From: Mrakia gelida
Taxonomy: Eukaryota; Basidiomycota; Tremellomycetes; Cystofilobasidiales; Mrakiaceae
DNA length: 64,000 nt
Direction: 5' to 3'
Assembly (NCBI GenBank): GCA_024345305.1
Contig: BRON01000003.1
Location: forward strand, 1,984,001 to 2,048,000
Notes under the pieces: generated by a model
Databases searched by the model: none
What the model was told of the DNA's origin: nothing
What the model saw: the letters and a program-made list of their open reading frames with translations, nothing else
Position numbers and translations under genes: made by a program
Shown here: positions 21,967-32,455 of the stretch, piece after piece
How positions within the stretch are numbered: position 1 is the stretch's first letter
Layout of the letters: each line of letters begins with the position of its first letter

Positions 21967-24120
21967 ATGTCCGATCTTCGAGCTCAGACTCACAACTTCG
22001 GAGCTGGTCCCTCCCCTTTGCCTACTTCCGTCCTTCAGGTCAGTCTTCTATCTTTCCCTTCGAGACTCGAAGACTCGAGCTCACCGTTCCTTTCCTTCCC
22101 TCCCCTCCCCTTCCCTCTCTCCCTTTCGCTTCATCTTTCGGGGTTTGTTCGTTTACAGGAAGCCCAAGGCGCTCTTCTCGACTTCGCTGGTACTGGAGTT
22201 GGGATCTGCGAGGTCAGCCATCGAGGCAAGGAGTTTGCGAAGGTCATCAAGGATGCGGAAGGTCAGTCCGAGCTTCCCTTCTTCGTCTCCCTCTCCAACT
22301 TGTCTTCGTCGAAGGCTGTAGGGTCGCCAGGGGTTGTGGCCAGGGCGAGGTAGTTTTAGGTCTCGTCGCGTAGGGTCCACAGAGCTAGCAGAGATATCTC
22401 AGCGAGCTCTGAGGTGCATGACTCGAACGAGGGAAGGACGGAGCTCGTCTTCACTTCTTCGACGGACGTTGCTGCTTCAAGTCCAGTCATCGATGAACGA
22501 GACGGGTGCCCACTCAAGCTTCTTATAGCGAGACAGGATCTCGTCTTTTGGGAGTTGGCAGGGCCGGGGAGTGAGCTGGAGGGGCAGCGTCGGCGTCGAG
22601 CAGCGAGAGTCAGAAGTCGGACGCGTCACGTTCGTGCTTCTTCGCTTGCTCGGACGTCCTGGTCTGCTAGAAGGAGCTCGACGCTGCCCTTTTTAGCCCG
22701 CTCTTCTGCCTGAATCATCGCTAGCTGGTCATTCTACTTTCCGGCTCTGCTTCACCCAACCTCCTTCGTTCTCGTCGCTCAGCCCTCCCTCCCTCGCTCC
22801 CTCTCCTCTCGAAACTGTGAACGCTGACTTCCATCGCTTCTCCTGTACACAGCCGGTATCCGAACCCTCCTCGCCATTCCCGAGACCCACTCCATCCTCT
22901 TCACCCAAGGAGGAGGAACCACCCAATTCGCCTCCGTCGTCCTCAACCTCCTCGCCTACCACGCTCAAAAACCCAAATCCACCACCCGTCCCACCTCCCT
23001 CACCGTCCTCCCTCCGAAAATGGACTACGTCATCACCGGAACCTGGTCCAAAAAAGCCTCCACCGAAGCCCACCGACTCACCGAACTCCTCACGCCTCAC
23101 AACCCCACCGCGATCCTCAACGTCGTCGCCAACACCAAATCCTCAGGCTACACCAACCTCCCTCGTCGAGAGGACTACACCTTCTCCCCCAAGGGAGAGG
23201 CAGCGTTCGTCTACTACTGCGAGAACGAAACCATCAACGGGGTGCAGTTCCCCGAAGGAGTGGAGGAGGAGGGTGCGTTCCCGTTCGATTTGGTTCCCGA
23301 GGGAACTCCTTTGGTTGCGGACTTTTCGAGCTCGTTCCTCAGTCGACCGATCGCCAACATCGATAGGTACGACGTCATCTACGCTGGAGCTCAAAAGAAC
23401 CTCTCCCCCTCGGGACTTACGATCGTGATCGTTCGAAACACTCTCCTCATCGACGCCAACGATCCTCGAACCCCTATCCCTATCCCTGAGATCCTCTCTT
23501 ACAAGACCCTCGCCGATTCGGGATCGATGTACAACACTCCTCCGGTTTTCCCGATTTACATTACGGCGCTGGTGGTGAAGCTGTTGGGGGAGACGGGGGG
23601 GTTGAAGGGGAAGAGGGAGGTGAATGAGAGGAAGGCGAAGGCTTTGTACGAGGCGTTGGAGATGGGGGTGGAGAAGGGAGTGGTGGAGTTGAATGTTGCG
23701 AAGGAGGCGAGGAGTTGGATGAATGTGGTGTGGAAGGTTTCCGGGGGGGAGGAGGGGGAGAAGAGGTTCTTGGAGGGGGCGGAGAGGAACGGGTTGAGGC
23801 AGTTGAAGGGACATCGGTGAGTTCTTCTCTCGCGTTTCCGTCTCGAGTTTTGGCCTCGCTCATCCATTTTCCACGTCTCAAATCTGTTCTGACCACGCTC
23901 TCGTCGCTTTTCTTGTCTCCAGATCAATCGGAGGTTCGTCTCTCGTCTCCTCCTCTCGACGCGTCTCGTTCTCCCTCTCTTCCCAAACTGACTCCTTTAC
24001 CTCCCACTCCACCATCATTCGTTCGTCTTCCCCACAGGAATTCGAGCCTCCCTCTACAACGCCGTCACCGAGTACAGCGTCGCTCAACTCATCGACTACA
24101 TCAACGAGTTCGTCGCCTAG
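21967..24120 (+). CDS. SER1: Phosphoserine aminotransferase
   Basis: Five exons: 21967-22038, 22159-22261, 22853-23816, 23923-23933, 24038-24120, giving ~410 aa, the usual length. It starts with the family N-terminus HNFGAGPSPLP; then VGICEVSHRGKEF, the substrate/PLP loop FTQGGGTTQFASV, VADFSSSFLSRPI, and the PLP-lysine motif GAQKNLSPSGLTIV (~240). The C-terminal block GGIRASLYNAV is intact only if an 11-nt exon (23923-23933) is included. Reaction: 3-phosphohydroxypyruvate plus glutamate to phosphoserine, the second step of serine synthesis; cytosolic. The second intron is ~590 nt, far longer than any other here, and contains a stretch unlike ordinary intron sequence (~22310-22720). Confidence 0.93.
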
Positions 24121-24405
24121 GAGAGCAAGTAGTTTTTGTTTGTCTCGTCGGGTCTTCTCTTTTTTCGCTTCTCGAGGATACACTAGTCTAGTTTCTTTGG
24201 TCAGGTAGAGCCGCTCGTCGTTTTATGTTACATCTTGTTCACGATCTCTTCTTTGCAACAAGTGAGAAAGCGAGCGGCAACGACTTCGAACGAAAAGACG
24301 CGGCTCGTCGCTTCGCTCGAATCGCAAACGCAGGACGATAGATAACCGTAGATCTAATCGAGCTGATCCACTCTAAAGAACTCAAACTCAAGTCCTGGAA
24401 GTAGT
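24121..24405. other. Convergent 3' region
   Basis: 285 bp between the ends of SER1 (+) and the nucleoside hydrolase (-); only 3' UTR-like sequence is seen. Confidence 0.5.
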
Positions 24406-26010
24406 CTAAACCGAAATCCCATAAACCCTCTCCAAAAACATCTTCTCAAACGCCTCCGTCCCAGGAGTCTTCACGACGACCTCGACTCCCTCCTTCGACG
24501 ACACCGTAGGGACGTGGTCCTCTGCGTGAATACCGGATTTGGATCGGATCTCGAGGGGGACTTCGGTTGTTCCTCTGAGCGAAGCGAGGAGCGAAGGTGA
24601 AGGGATGGGAGGTTAGTGGGTGAGAAGAAGAAGGGAAGGGAAACCGAGGAGAAGAAAAAGGGAAAGCGAGCGAGAAACCGACGAACCTTCGATCCACGAC
24701 ACACATCCCTCTGGTCCACTCTCCGGTTCTCTCAACCTCGAACATCCTCCGACGGACTTCGAATCCTGGAGCGGTGGGCTCGCCGGCGAGGCAGATGGCG
24801 TACCAGACGACCTGGTGAAACGAACGACGACAAACGTCGGTACGACGCGTCAGAACTCGCTTCAAAACTCCGACCCAACCCTCCCTCCCTGCCTGTTCAG
24901 CGAGCCCCAGAAAGACTCACCATCGGATCGTGCATCTCCATCGCGTCTCCCAACCCCAAATCCGAGTAGATTGTCCGCACCCTCGTCAAGAACGCCGTCC
25001 TGAAGTTCGACAGGATTGAGGTCGAAGTCGATGGTTTCGCGGGGAGGAGGTGAGTGAAGTTGACTTGATGGGGTGTGGTGATGTCCAGAGGGAGGATGGT
25101 GAGGTGGAAAGGGTTGGAGGGAGCAGTGCAGGCTTTGAAGATGTAAGCTCCGGCGTAGGGGTCGGCGTATAAGTTGAACTGGAAGGAGGAGGGAAGGTCG
25201 AGGGTGAGACGGGTCTGACCGAAGGAAGAGAGACGGAGAGGGAGAAGGAAAGCGAACCTCAGCTGTAGGAGAGGTGTTTCCTGGAACGTCGAGAGCTGCT
25301 CCCATCCAGAGGACTCGCTTGACTCGGCTGAAGGTGGCTGGGTCTTGCTGATGGGCGAGAGCGATGTTGGTGACTGGAGGAAAAAGGGAAAACGAGACGA
25401 GGTGAGCTTTTGAGCTCCTTCCTTTCTTTTGCGAGCTCGCACCGTGACAAAGAGACTCACGAGGACCAAGAGCGACAATCGTAACGGTACCGGCTTCGTC
25501 CTTCGCGAGAGTCTGAAGGATCACAGAAGCTGAAGAGTCTGGGGAGACCTCGAGACGAGGGTGGACGTAGGAGGAGGGGAGGTTGAACTCGGGGTGGGTT
25601 TCGGAGATGTTGGAGAGTCCGTCGGGTCCGTGCTGGTAGAGGCGAAAGACTGGGGGTCAGCTAGCCTTCCTCCGCTTCTGAAGACAGGGAAACGAGAGAC
25701 TCACGAAGTAAGCAGCCGTCTCAGGCTCTCCTCCCAAAGGCTCCTCGGCTCCGTAGCGTCCGACGAGGATCTTCCTCTCGCTCTCGACCATTCCAGGCCA
25801 CTTCTTCTTCCTCTCCTCCGCACTGAGACCCTGGATATCCTTCTCGAGGACGTTGAAGATCTTCTGGAGGTTGTCGTAGACTCGAGAGACGAGCGTGTTT
25901 CCAAATACGGCCGTCATGGCCACAATTTCGAGCTCTGGGCTGGCCAGAGCTAGGAGAAGGGCTAGTGCATCATCGACTCCGACGTCGACGTCGAGGATGG
26001 TCTTGGACAT
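24406..26010 (-). CDS. Inosine-uridine-preferring nucleoside hydrolase (IUNH family)
   Basis: Six exons: 25705-26010, 25461-25632, 25258-25373, 24921-25178, 24687-24811, 24406-24574, giving ~381 aa. The calcium-binding N-terminal motif is DVDVGVDDA (residues ~7-15; family consensus DTDxGxDDA). Later motifs are TAVFGNT, a conserved HGPDGLSNI loop, ALGPLTNIALA, VLWMGAAL, and a C-terminal MHDPM Asp that normally ligands Ca2+. It hydrolyses the N-glycosidic bond of nucleosides for purine/pyrimidine salvage; base preference is not readable. The acceptor at 25633 was chosen because it restores YF-HGPDGL in frame. It is divergent from the unknown gene to the right, with a 571-bp spacer. Confidence 0.87.
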
Positions 26011-26581
26011 GTTAGAGAGAGGTGCTGAGTCGTTTTCTGAGCTGCTGAAGGTGGAGATCGAGAAGGGAAGAGCTGGGTGAGGAAGGGAAGCCAAGGGAGG
26101 GAGGGAAGGAAGGAGGTGAGGTGAGCTCGAGCTTTTAATTTGGACTGCTTCCCAGCGCCTTCGAGCCTTCCATGCTTCACGAATGGAAGCGAAGAGGTAA
26201 GGAAGACTCACAAGAGTGATAAAAGAAGAGTCTAAAGTCCGCTGAGTTCTGGTTGGGGGATAGAGAGAGGAGGGAGAGCACATGAGCTTTTCGAGCGACG
26301 GCTGAGTCCCCTCGCCAGCTCGGCCGTTCGCGTCCATCGCTCTCTTCTTTGCACGGCTGAGGAGTCGGAGCCAAAAGAAGCGGACAAGAGGCATGAGGTC
26401 TCGTCGAGAGGAGTAAGGTATCGCATATTCAAAAATCGACTGCAAGAAAAGCAGCAACGCGACGCCGAGCAGTAACGACGCGTCCTCCTTCCTCTCTCTA
26501 CTCGGCCGTATCTCAGCACCTCCCAAGCGTCCCTCAGATTTGACTCCTCGCAACGTCTTGCCACCCGACAAGCCACTCGGC
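26011..26581. other. Intergenic region
   Basis: 571 bp upstream of the nucleoside hydrolase and downstream of the next minus-strand gene. Purine-rich leader sequence sits near 26050-26120; no gene is seen. Confidence 0.5.
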
Positions 26582-28308
26582 TCAACCCTTCGAGGTCGAA
26601 CGTCCGATCTCGTCCAGATCTTGAGCGTCGTCGTCTTCGTCGCTCGTCGGTTCGACGTAGAAAGGGCCTCGTCTCCTCCAACCCTCCTCTTCGAAGCCGA
26701 CGACGATCTCCCTAAGCGATAGCCGAGGAGGAGTTACGAGAAACGAGGAGACTTCAGCGACAGGATCGGAGGTAAGGAACAGAGAGCGACGGCGAGATGA
26801 ACGAAGTCGAACGGACCTGATGGTCGCTCCTCTCGCTCCTGGCGGAAGGATGACGTGGGGAGCCGAGGGTGCATGATGGGAGTACCCCTCGTACTTGTAA
26901 AAGAAGCTGTAGGTATGCCAGAAGTGGACGGGCATCGTGTACTGAAGCGAGGGGGAGAGAGAAAGATCAGCGACGGAGATCACAACGAAAGGGAGGAGGA
27001 AGGGTTTCAGCGTACTCCAGAGGAATCGTAGGCGTCTCCAAAATGTCTGGCTGATTCGATGACTGGATGATGGGCAGAGAGGTGGTGAAGAGAGTAAGCG
27101 TTAGGGACCGCGGCGAAGGAAAGGAGAGTCGCGTCGCGAGATGGAGGAACGAGCCTTCTCCCAACAACGTCGTGAGATCGATGGAACCTGCGTCGTGCAG
27201 CTTCAGAATCAAGCAGCCGTCAGGCGTCAGTGGATGAATCTCCGGGCTCGAGAAGACGAACAGGAAACGGAGTGATGTAAAACGACGCGTCGAACTCACC
27301 CTTCCCGCCACAGCCCTGATCTTCTCTTTCGCCGGCATCCAGCGTAATCTCTCGTCGGTGCTCGATGACCTCAAGTACTGGAGGTCCTCCTCCGTGGGCA
27401 ACAACTTCGTCGGAGTCGGATACACGCCTCGTTGATCCGAGGTGGAGAGGAGGAGTCGAAGGATCGCGAGTTGGAGGTTGGCGAGCTGGATTCGACGCGA
27501 AAGCGAGAAGGGTCTGAAGATTCAGGAGGTAGTGCAAGGTGACGCTCGGCAGAAAGAGTGAGGTAGAGAATGGAAAACGACTCACAGCAGTCTCCGAAAG
27601 GACGATCCTCGTCGACCCTCCCGAACTCGCTCTTCCTCCCTGCCTCGCTTCGAACGCCTCCTTGTGAAGCTCAAACAACGTCCACTTCCAACTCGTGTCT
27701 GCTCGAGCAACAGGGAAGATGGCCTTCTTATCCTTCCCTGATCTCTGGCGAGCCTGTTTCAGATGAGGCGGCTCGCGCCACGAGATTCCTCCGAAGAAAG
27801 CGTCCGAGGGTTGGGATCGAGGATGAGGGAACGATCCGACGGGGAGAGGAGAGGTGAAGGAGGTCGGAGGGATGGGGCGAGGGATGGAAGGAGCGGGTGA
27901 GTGGTCGGAGAGCCTGAGTGCTTTGCGGAGGAGGTCGACGCGAAGGTTGCCTGAGGTGAAGCTGGGGAGGGGGAGGGAGGCGACTGAAGTGGCGGGAGGA
28001 GCGAGGAAGAAGGGCTGCGAGTCTCGGTGAGGCTGAAAGAGAGATGAAGTATGTTGGCTCCAGTCAGTATCGATCTCAGAGGGAAACAGGGAAGGAAGGC
28101 AGCCACGAACGCGAGATGAGCTCGATCCTGCGGTCTCGGACGCGTCGACGTCCATCGTCTCCAATCCGTACCTGCTTTGGGAAGCGAACGTCTTCGGCGT
28201 CGAGTGTTGATGGTAGCTGAATAGGAGAGTGGGGGTGGGGTGGGAGGAGAAGGAAGAGGACGAGGCGGTGGGCGAGAACGGAGAAAGTGCAAAGGATGAA
28301 GCGGGCAT
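26582..28308 (-). CDS. Unknown protein with one C-terminal membrane span
   Basis: Six exons fit by phase: 28111-28308, 27586-28032, 27300-27485, 27109-27239, 26817-27062, 26582-26711, giving ~445 aa. I do not recognise the family. It has a Ser/Pro-rich N-terminus, then FFGGISWREPPHL and WKWTLFELHKEAFEAR blocks, an amphipathic helix (LANLQLAILRLLLST), a TPDGCLILKLHDAG block, a hydrophobic span (STLKPFLLPFVVISVADL) next to aromatic-rich HFWHTYSFFYKYEGY, and an acidic C-terminus (DEDDDAQDLDE). The intron at 27063-27108 is only 46 nt but is needed for the phase. The start could also be an internal Met near 28155. The context (HEL2 divergent, nucleoside hydrolase downstream) gives no hint of function. 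Confidence 0.6.
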
Positions 28309-28890
28309 GGAATTGACGAGGAGGAGGAGGGGAGGGAGCCCGGAGGGTGTTGAGTCCGAGGCTGGTTTCTCGGAGGATGGAGAGAGAGACTTCTAGTCGA
28401 GTAGAATCGGAGGATGTGGTTCGATGAAGAAACGGAGGAGGGTGCCAAAGAGAGGGCAAGCTCGCATGAGAGACTTGCAAGCGACGCTCCTGCGATGCCG
28501 AGAAGGCTTCTTCTTGACGACCACGATGATTATGATGCTCGCCTTGAACTCCTCGAGTACTCGACGTAGGCTGATGAGAGATTATGAAGGTGAGGGCGGT
28601 GGGAGTGAGGAGGAGAAGAACGAAGGGGCCGGCTGACGTTTGAGCTCGTCCTTCAACGTTTTGAGCTCACCCGTCGAGCCCTGAGCAGGTTTTCTGCTGG
28701 TGTTTTGACGCGGACCGATTCTTGAGATCCCTATCTGTTCACTGAAGATTTCCTGGCTGATCAGCTTTTCTCCCTGTGGAAGGCGAGGGCTGACCACCTC
28801 CACTTTGAGCTTTGACACTTTTCAGCCAGCAACGCCCACCTCCTCCTCCTCCCTCCCTTGCCCTTTCACCCCATCTTTTCACTCCATCTG
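28309..28890. other. Divergent intergenic region
   Basis: 582 bp between the unknown gene (-) and HEL2 (+). No confident gene or repeat is visible. Confidence 0.5.
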
Positions 28891-31800
28891 ATGCCACCTC
28901 GACGCGCCAACTTTGGAGGACAGCTCTCTGGATCTCAAGTCTCCTCGTCTCCTGCTCCTCATCGATCCCATCCTTCTCCTTCCGCTCCTTCGGGCGCTCC
29001 TACTCCTCACTCCAACGGATCAGGTCAGATCAAGGGAATCGTCGTCCCTCAAGCTGTCGTCCTCGAATCTCTAGAGGATCCGGATACCGAGGAGGAGGTC
29101 TGTCATATTTGCGCTGAGCCTATCAAGTATTACTCGGTCGGAGTTTGCAACCATGTGAGTCTCAGCAGCAACGGAGGGACGACGAGGAGGAGGGAGAGAG
29201 TCGACGCACTCCTCGAGCTGACCTTTCCCTCCTTCCTTTCTTGCTGCAGAGGATCTGTCACGTCTGCGCCCTTCGATTACGAGCTCTCTACAAGAAGAAC
29301 GCCTGTACCATCTGCAAGGTACGTGTTCTCGACCTCTAGTAACCGTGGGAGAGGTGGCGAAGGAAAGGAAAGCTCACCAATCTTTCTTCCCTCGTCTCGA
29401 TCAGACCGAGTGTCCCGATGTCATCTTCACCACCTCCCCCTCGCTTCCCTACGAGGAGATCGCACCCTCGGACTTCAAGGATGATCGTCTCAACATCGTC
29501 TTCGAGAATGCAGACATGGTTCGTTTCTTCGCCTGCCTCGGCTTTCATCCGTCGGAGCTGACCTCCCTCCTTCCCTCCGCCTCGTTGCTCCTTCTCTCTG
29601 CGACGATAGATGGAAGACTCGCTCCTTCTCCTTCGGTTCAACTGTCCCAGCAAACAGTGCGACTACATCGCTTCCGGATGGCAGGATCTCAGAGTTCACG
29701 TTCGAGTCGCTCACAAGACGGAGCTCTGGTACGTCTCCCTCCCTCCTCGTCCTCACCTCACAGACCCTCCATCTTTCTCCTTGTGCTCGTTCTTACAGGA
29801 CCTTCGCTGACTTTCACTCGCTCTGGTACGCTTTTATCTCGTTCAGTGACATCTGCATTCGATTCAAGAAAATCTTCTCCCACGAGCTCGAGCTCTACCC
29901 TCCTCAACTCCTCCAACACCACAACCCTTCCATTCTCGAACGAAACCAAAAGCTGCCACCGCTGCCTCGAGGTATGGAGATCACCAACGAGATGGGAACC
30001 CACCCTATGTACGTATACCTTTCCCGTCCAACTGGGAACGCGTCTGGTTCTGCTGGAGAGCTTCTCGTGGTGGAATCGAGCGCTGACTCGTTCCATCCTC
30101 TCGTTTCGGATCCGACTTTTCGTCCGACTCACAGGTGCGGATTCTGTCACAAGGGATTCTACGGAGCTGATGAGCTGAGACAGCACTTCAAGGAGACCCA
30201 CGAGGACTGCTTCCTCTGTAAACGAGCCGGTATTCAGGATCTTTAGTGAGTTCTCGTTGTTCGCTCTCGAGACGCGGTCAAAGGAGGTCGAGCTCACGCT
30301 GACTCGGCTTTCCTTCCTTCTGTTCAGCTTCCAAAACTACGCCAAGGTCGAGGAGCACTTTCGGTGAGTCTGTCCTGCGTCATCGAGCCTTCGTCTCGGT
30401 CAAGACGAGCTCATTCTCATCCCTCCTCCCTCGTTTCCTTCTTCGCTCGTTTTCAGAACCGACCACTTCCCCTGCTACGCCGCCAGCTGTCTCGAGAAGA
30501 AGTTCGTCGTCTTCTCATCGGATATGGATCTCAAGGTTCATCAAGTCTCAGAAGTGAGTACCCTCTTAGCTCCGAAGCTCTCCTCGCTCGTCTCACGAAG
30601 CTCACGACGCGTCTCTTTCCTCTTCTCATCTCAGCACGCCGACCAAATGTCCGCCCGAGACCTGGCTCTCGCTCGTCGAATCGAGGTCCAGATGTCCTTC
30701 GAGGACGTTCAGGTCAACGGAAACCGAAACAACCCTTCGAACTGGTCCACTCCCAATCAGGGAGGGAGAGGAGGACGAGGAGGAGGGCGTGGAGGAGCTC
30801 CTGCTGGTCGAGGAGGAGGGTCGTCGTCGATGCACGGAGGAAGGGAGATGGCTCCTCATCAAGCTTCGGCTTCGGGGAGTCGATCTGGGACTCCGGTGGG
30901 AGAGGTTGGAGGGAGGAGGTCTGGGTTCGTCGGTGGGCTGACGATGGACGATCCTTCCTCAAGTCGAGCGAACGGAAACGGAGGACAGCAGCAGCAGCAA
31001 CAGCCGAGGCCTTCGTTGGTCGGTCCTATGGCCGGAGAGGATCCTGATCGAGAGACTATGGCGTGAGTTGTCTTGTGCCTCCGTCGTCCTCCTCTTCGAG
31101 ACCAAAGCTGATCGCTCTTCGACGCGTCTTTCCCTCAGTCGTCACGCCGCTCTCCTCTCTCGCGTTTCGATGCTCGTCAACCACTCCGAAGCCAAGCTCG
31201 CCGTCTTCCGATCGGTCGTCTCCTCCTTCCGGTCAGGCCAGAACGGATCCCGAGACGTCATCGACACCATCTACAACGTCCTCAACCGAGACGTCAAGAA
31301 CACGGTCATGGTCGTCAAATCGGTCGAGGGTCTCTTGACTGGGGTTGATCAGGAGAAGAGGACGGAGCTGCTCAGTGCCATCACTTCTTGGGGTATCGCT
31401 GTGAGTTCTTTCCGTTCTCGTTTCCCCTCGCGAGAGCCAGAAACTAACGAGCTCCTCGATTCCTCGTTGCAGAAAACCAACGAGTTCCCCTCCCTCGAAC
31501 CTCTCGGATCCACTCCCAACTACGCTGGAATCACGACGGGACGAGTCATCGACGTAAAGAGGCAGACCCGAGCAGGACACTCCGGACAGGTCTGGGATCG
31601 AGTCGAACGAGCAGCCTCAGCAACCTCAGGATCGTCGAACGGAAACGCTCACGCTGGACCCTCCTCTCGACCAGCCGCTCCTCGACCTACCTTCCCCTCC
31701 CTCCGAGACTCCACCGCCCCCTCCTCTTCCTCCTCCCGAGCAGCTCCTCCCTCTCGTCACGTCCCCGGATCCACCGCCTGGGCCTCCTCTCAAGCTTCCT

Positions 31801-32225
31801 CAGCTCCCTCAGGTCCAGCCTTCCCTGCTCCCATCCCCTTCGCCGCCGCTCCTCGTCCTCGTCCCGTCCCCATGTCGGTTCACGTCTCGTCCTCCCCATC
31901 CACCTCGAGGACATCAGCTGTACCAAGACCGACGAAACCTGTGTCGGAGGCGGCGTTCCCTTCGCTTCCTACGGGGTCGGACGCGAGTCGAGCAGCCGAG
32001 GAGAGGAGGGCGTTGTTCGCGAATCCGAGCAAGAGGACGGAGACGATTCAGAGGATCTCGGGGATGAAGAAGGAGGCTCCGGCGCCTGTGTGGGGAGCTG
32101 GACCTAGTGGGAGTGGGAGCTCGAGTGCTGGAGCTGGACCGTCGAGCGGTGGTGGTGGTGGTGGAGGGAAGAAGAAGTCGAAGAAGGGAGAGCTGCTGTT
32201 CTCGATCAGTGCGAGACCGAGTTAG
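28891..32225 (+). CDS. HEL2: E3 ubiquitin ligase Hel2/ZNF598 (ribosome quality control)
   Basis: Twelve exons: 28891-29154, 29250-29318, 29405-29518, 29610-29728, 29799-29825, 29847-30008, 30135-30245, 30328-30363, 30457-30553, 30635-31062, 31139-31400, 31473-32225, giving ~813 aa. The RING is CHICAEPIKYYSVG, CNHRICHVC, ACTICK (residues ~75-112). A string of C2H2-type fingers follows: CPSKQCDY with VAHKTELW, CDICIRFKKIF, CGFCHKGFYG with HFKETHEDCFLC, and CYAASCLEKKF. The C-terminal half is Gly/Arg/Ser-rich and ends in a Lys-rich tail. Family role: ubiquitinates 40S proteins of collided ribosomes. The 27-nt exon 5 is needed to rebuild LWCDIC. All phases agree. Confidence 0.92.
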
Positions 32226-32455
32226 ATCGGGTTTCGTAGTCAGTTAGACATCTATGTAGTCGATTTTAGATGAAGGCCTCGCTCAGTTGAAGTTCGAGTG
32301 ACGCGAGCACTGAGAGAGGAGACCGACGAGTCGAAGCTTCGTCGCTGTTTCCCACTGCCTCAGTCACGAACAAGACTCCAAAAGTGGATATAATTAGATA
32401 AGACGAAACGAAACCAACCGAAAACATGCAAAAAAAACTAGCTACCCCTTCCTCC

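Noticed and set aside
22410..22440. tRNA B-box-like GTTCGAGTC on the minus strand in the long SER1 intron
   Set aside because: No cloverleaf can be drawn from the flanks.
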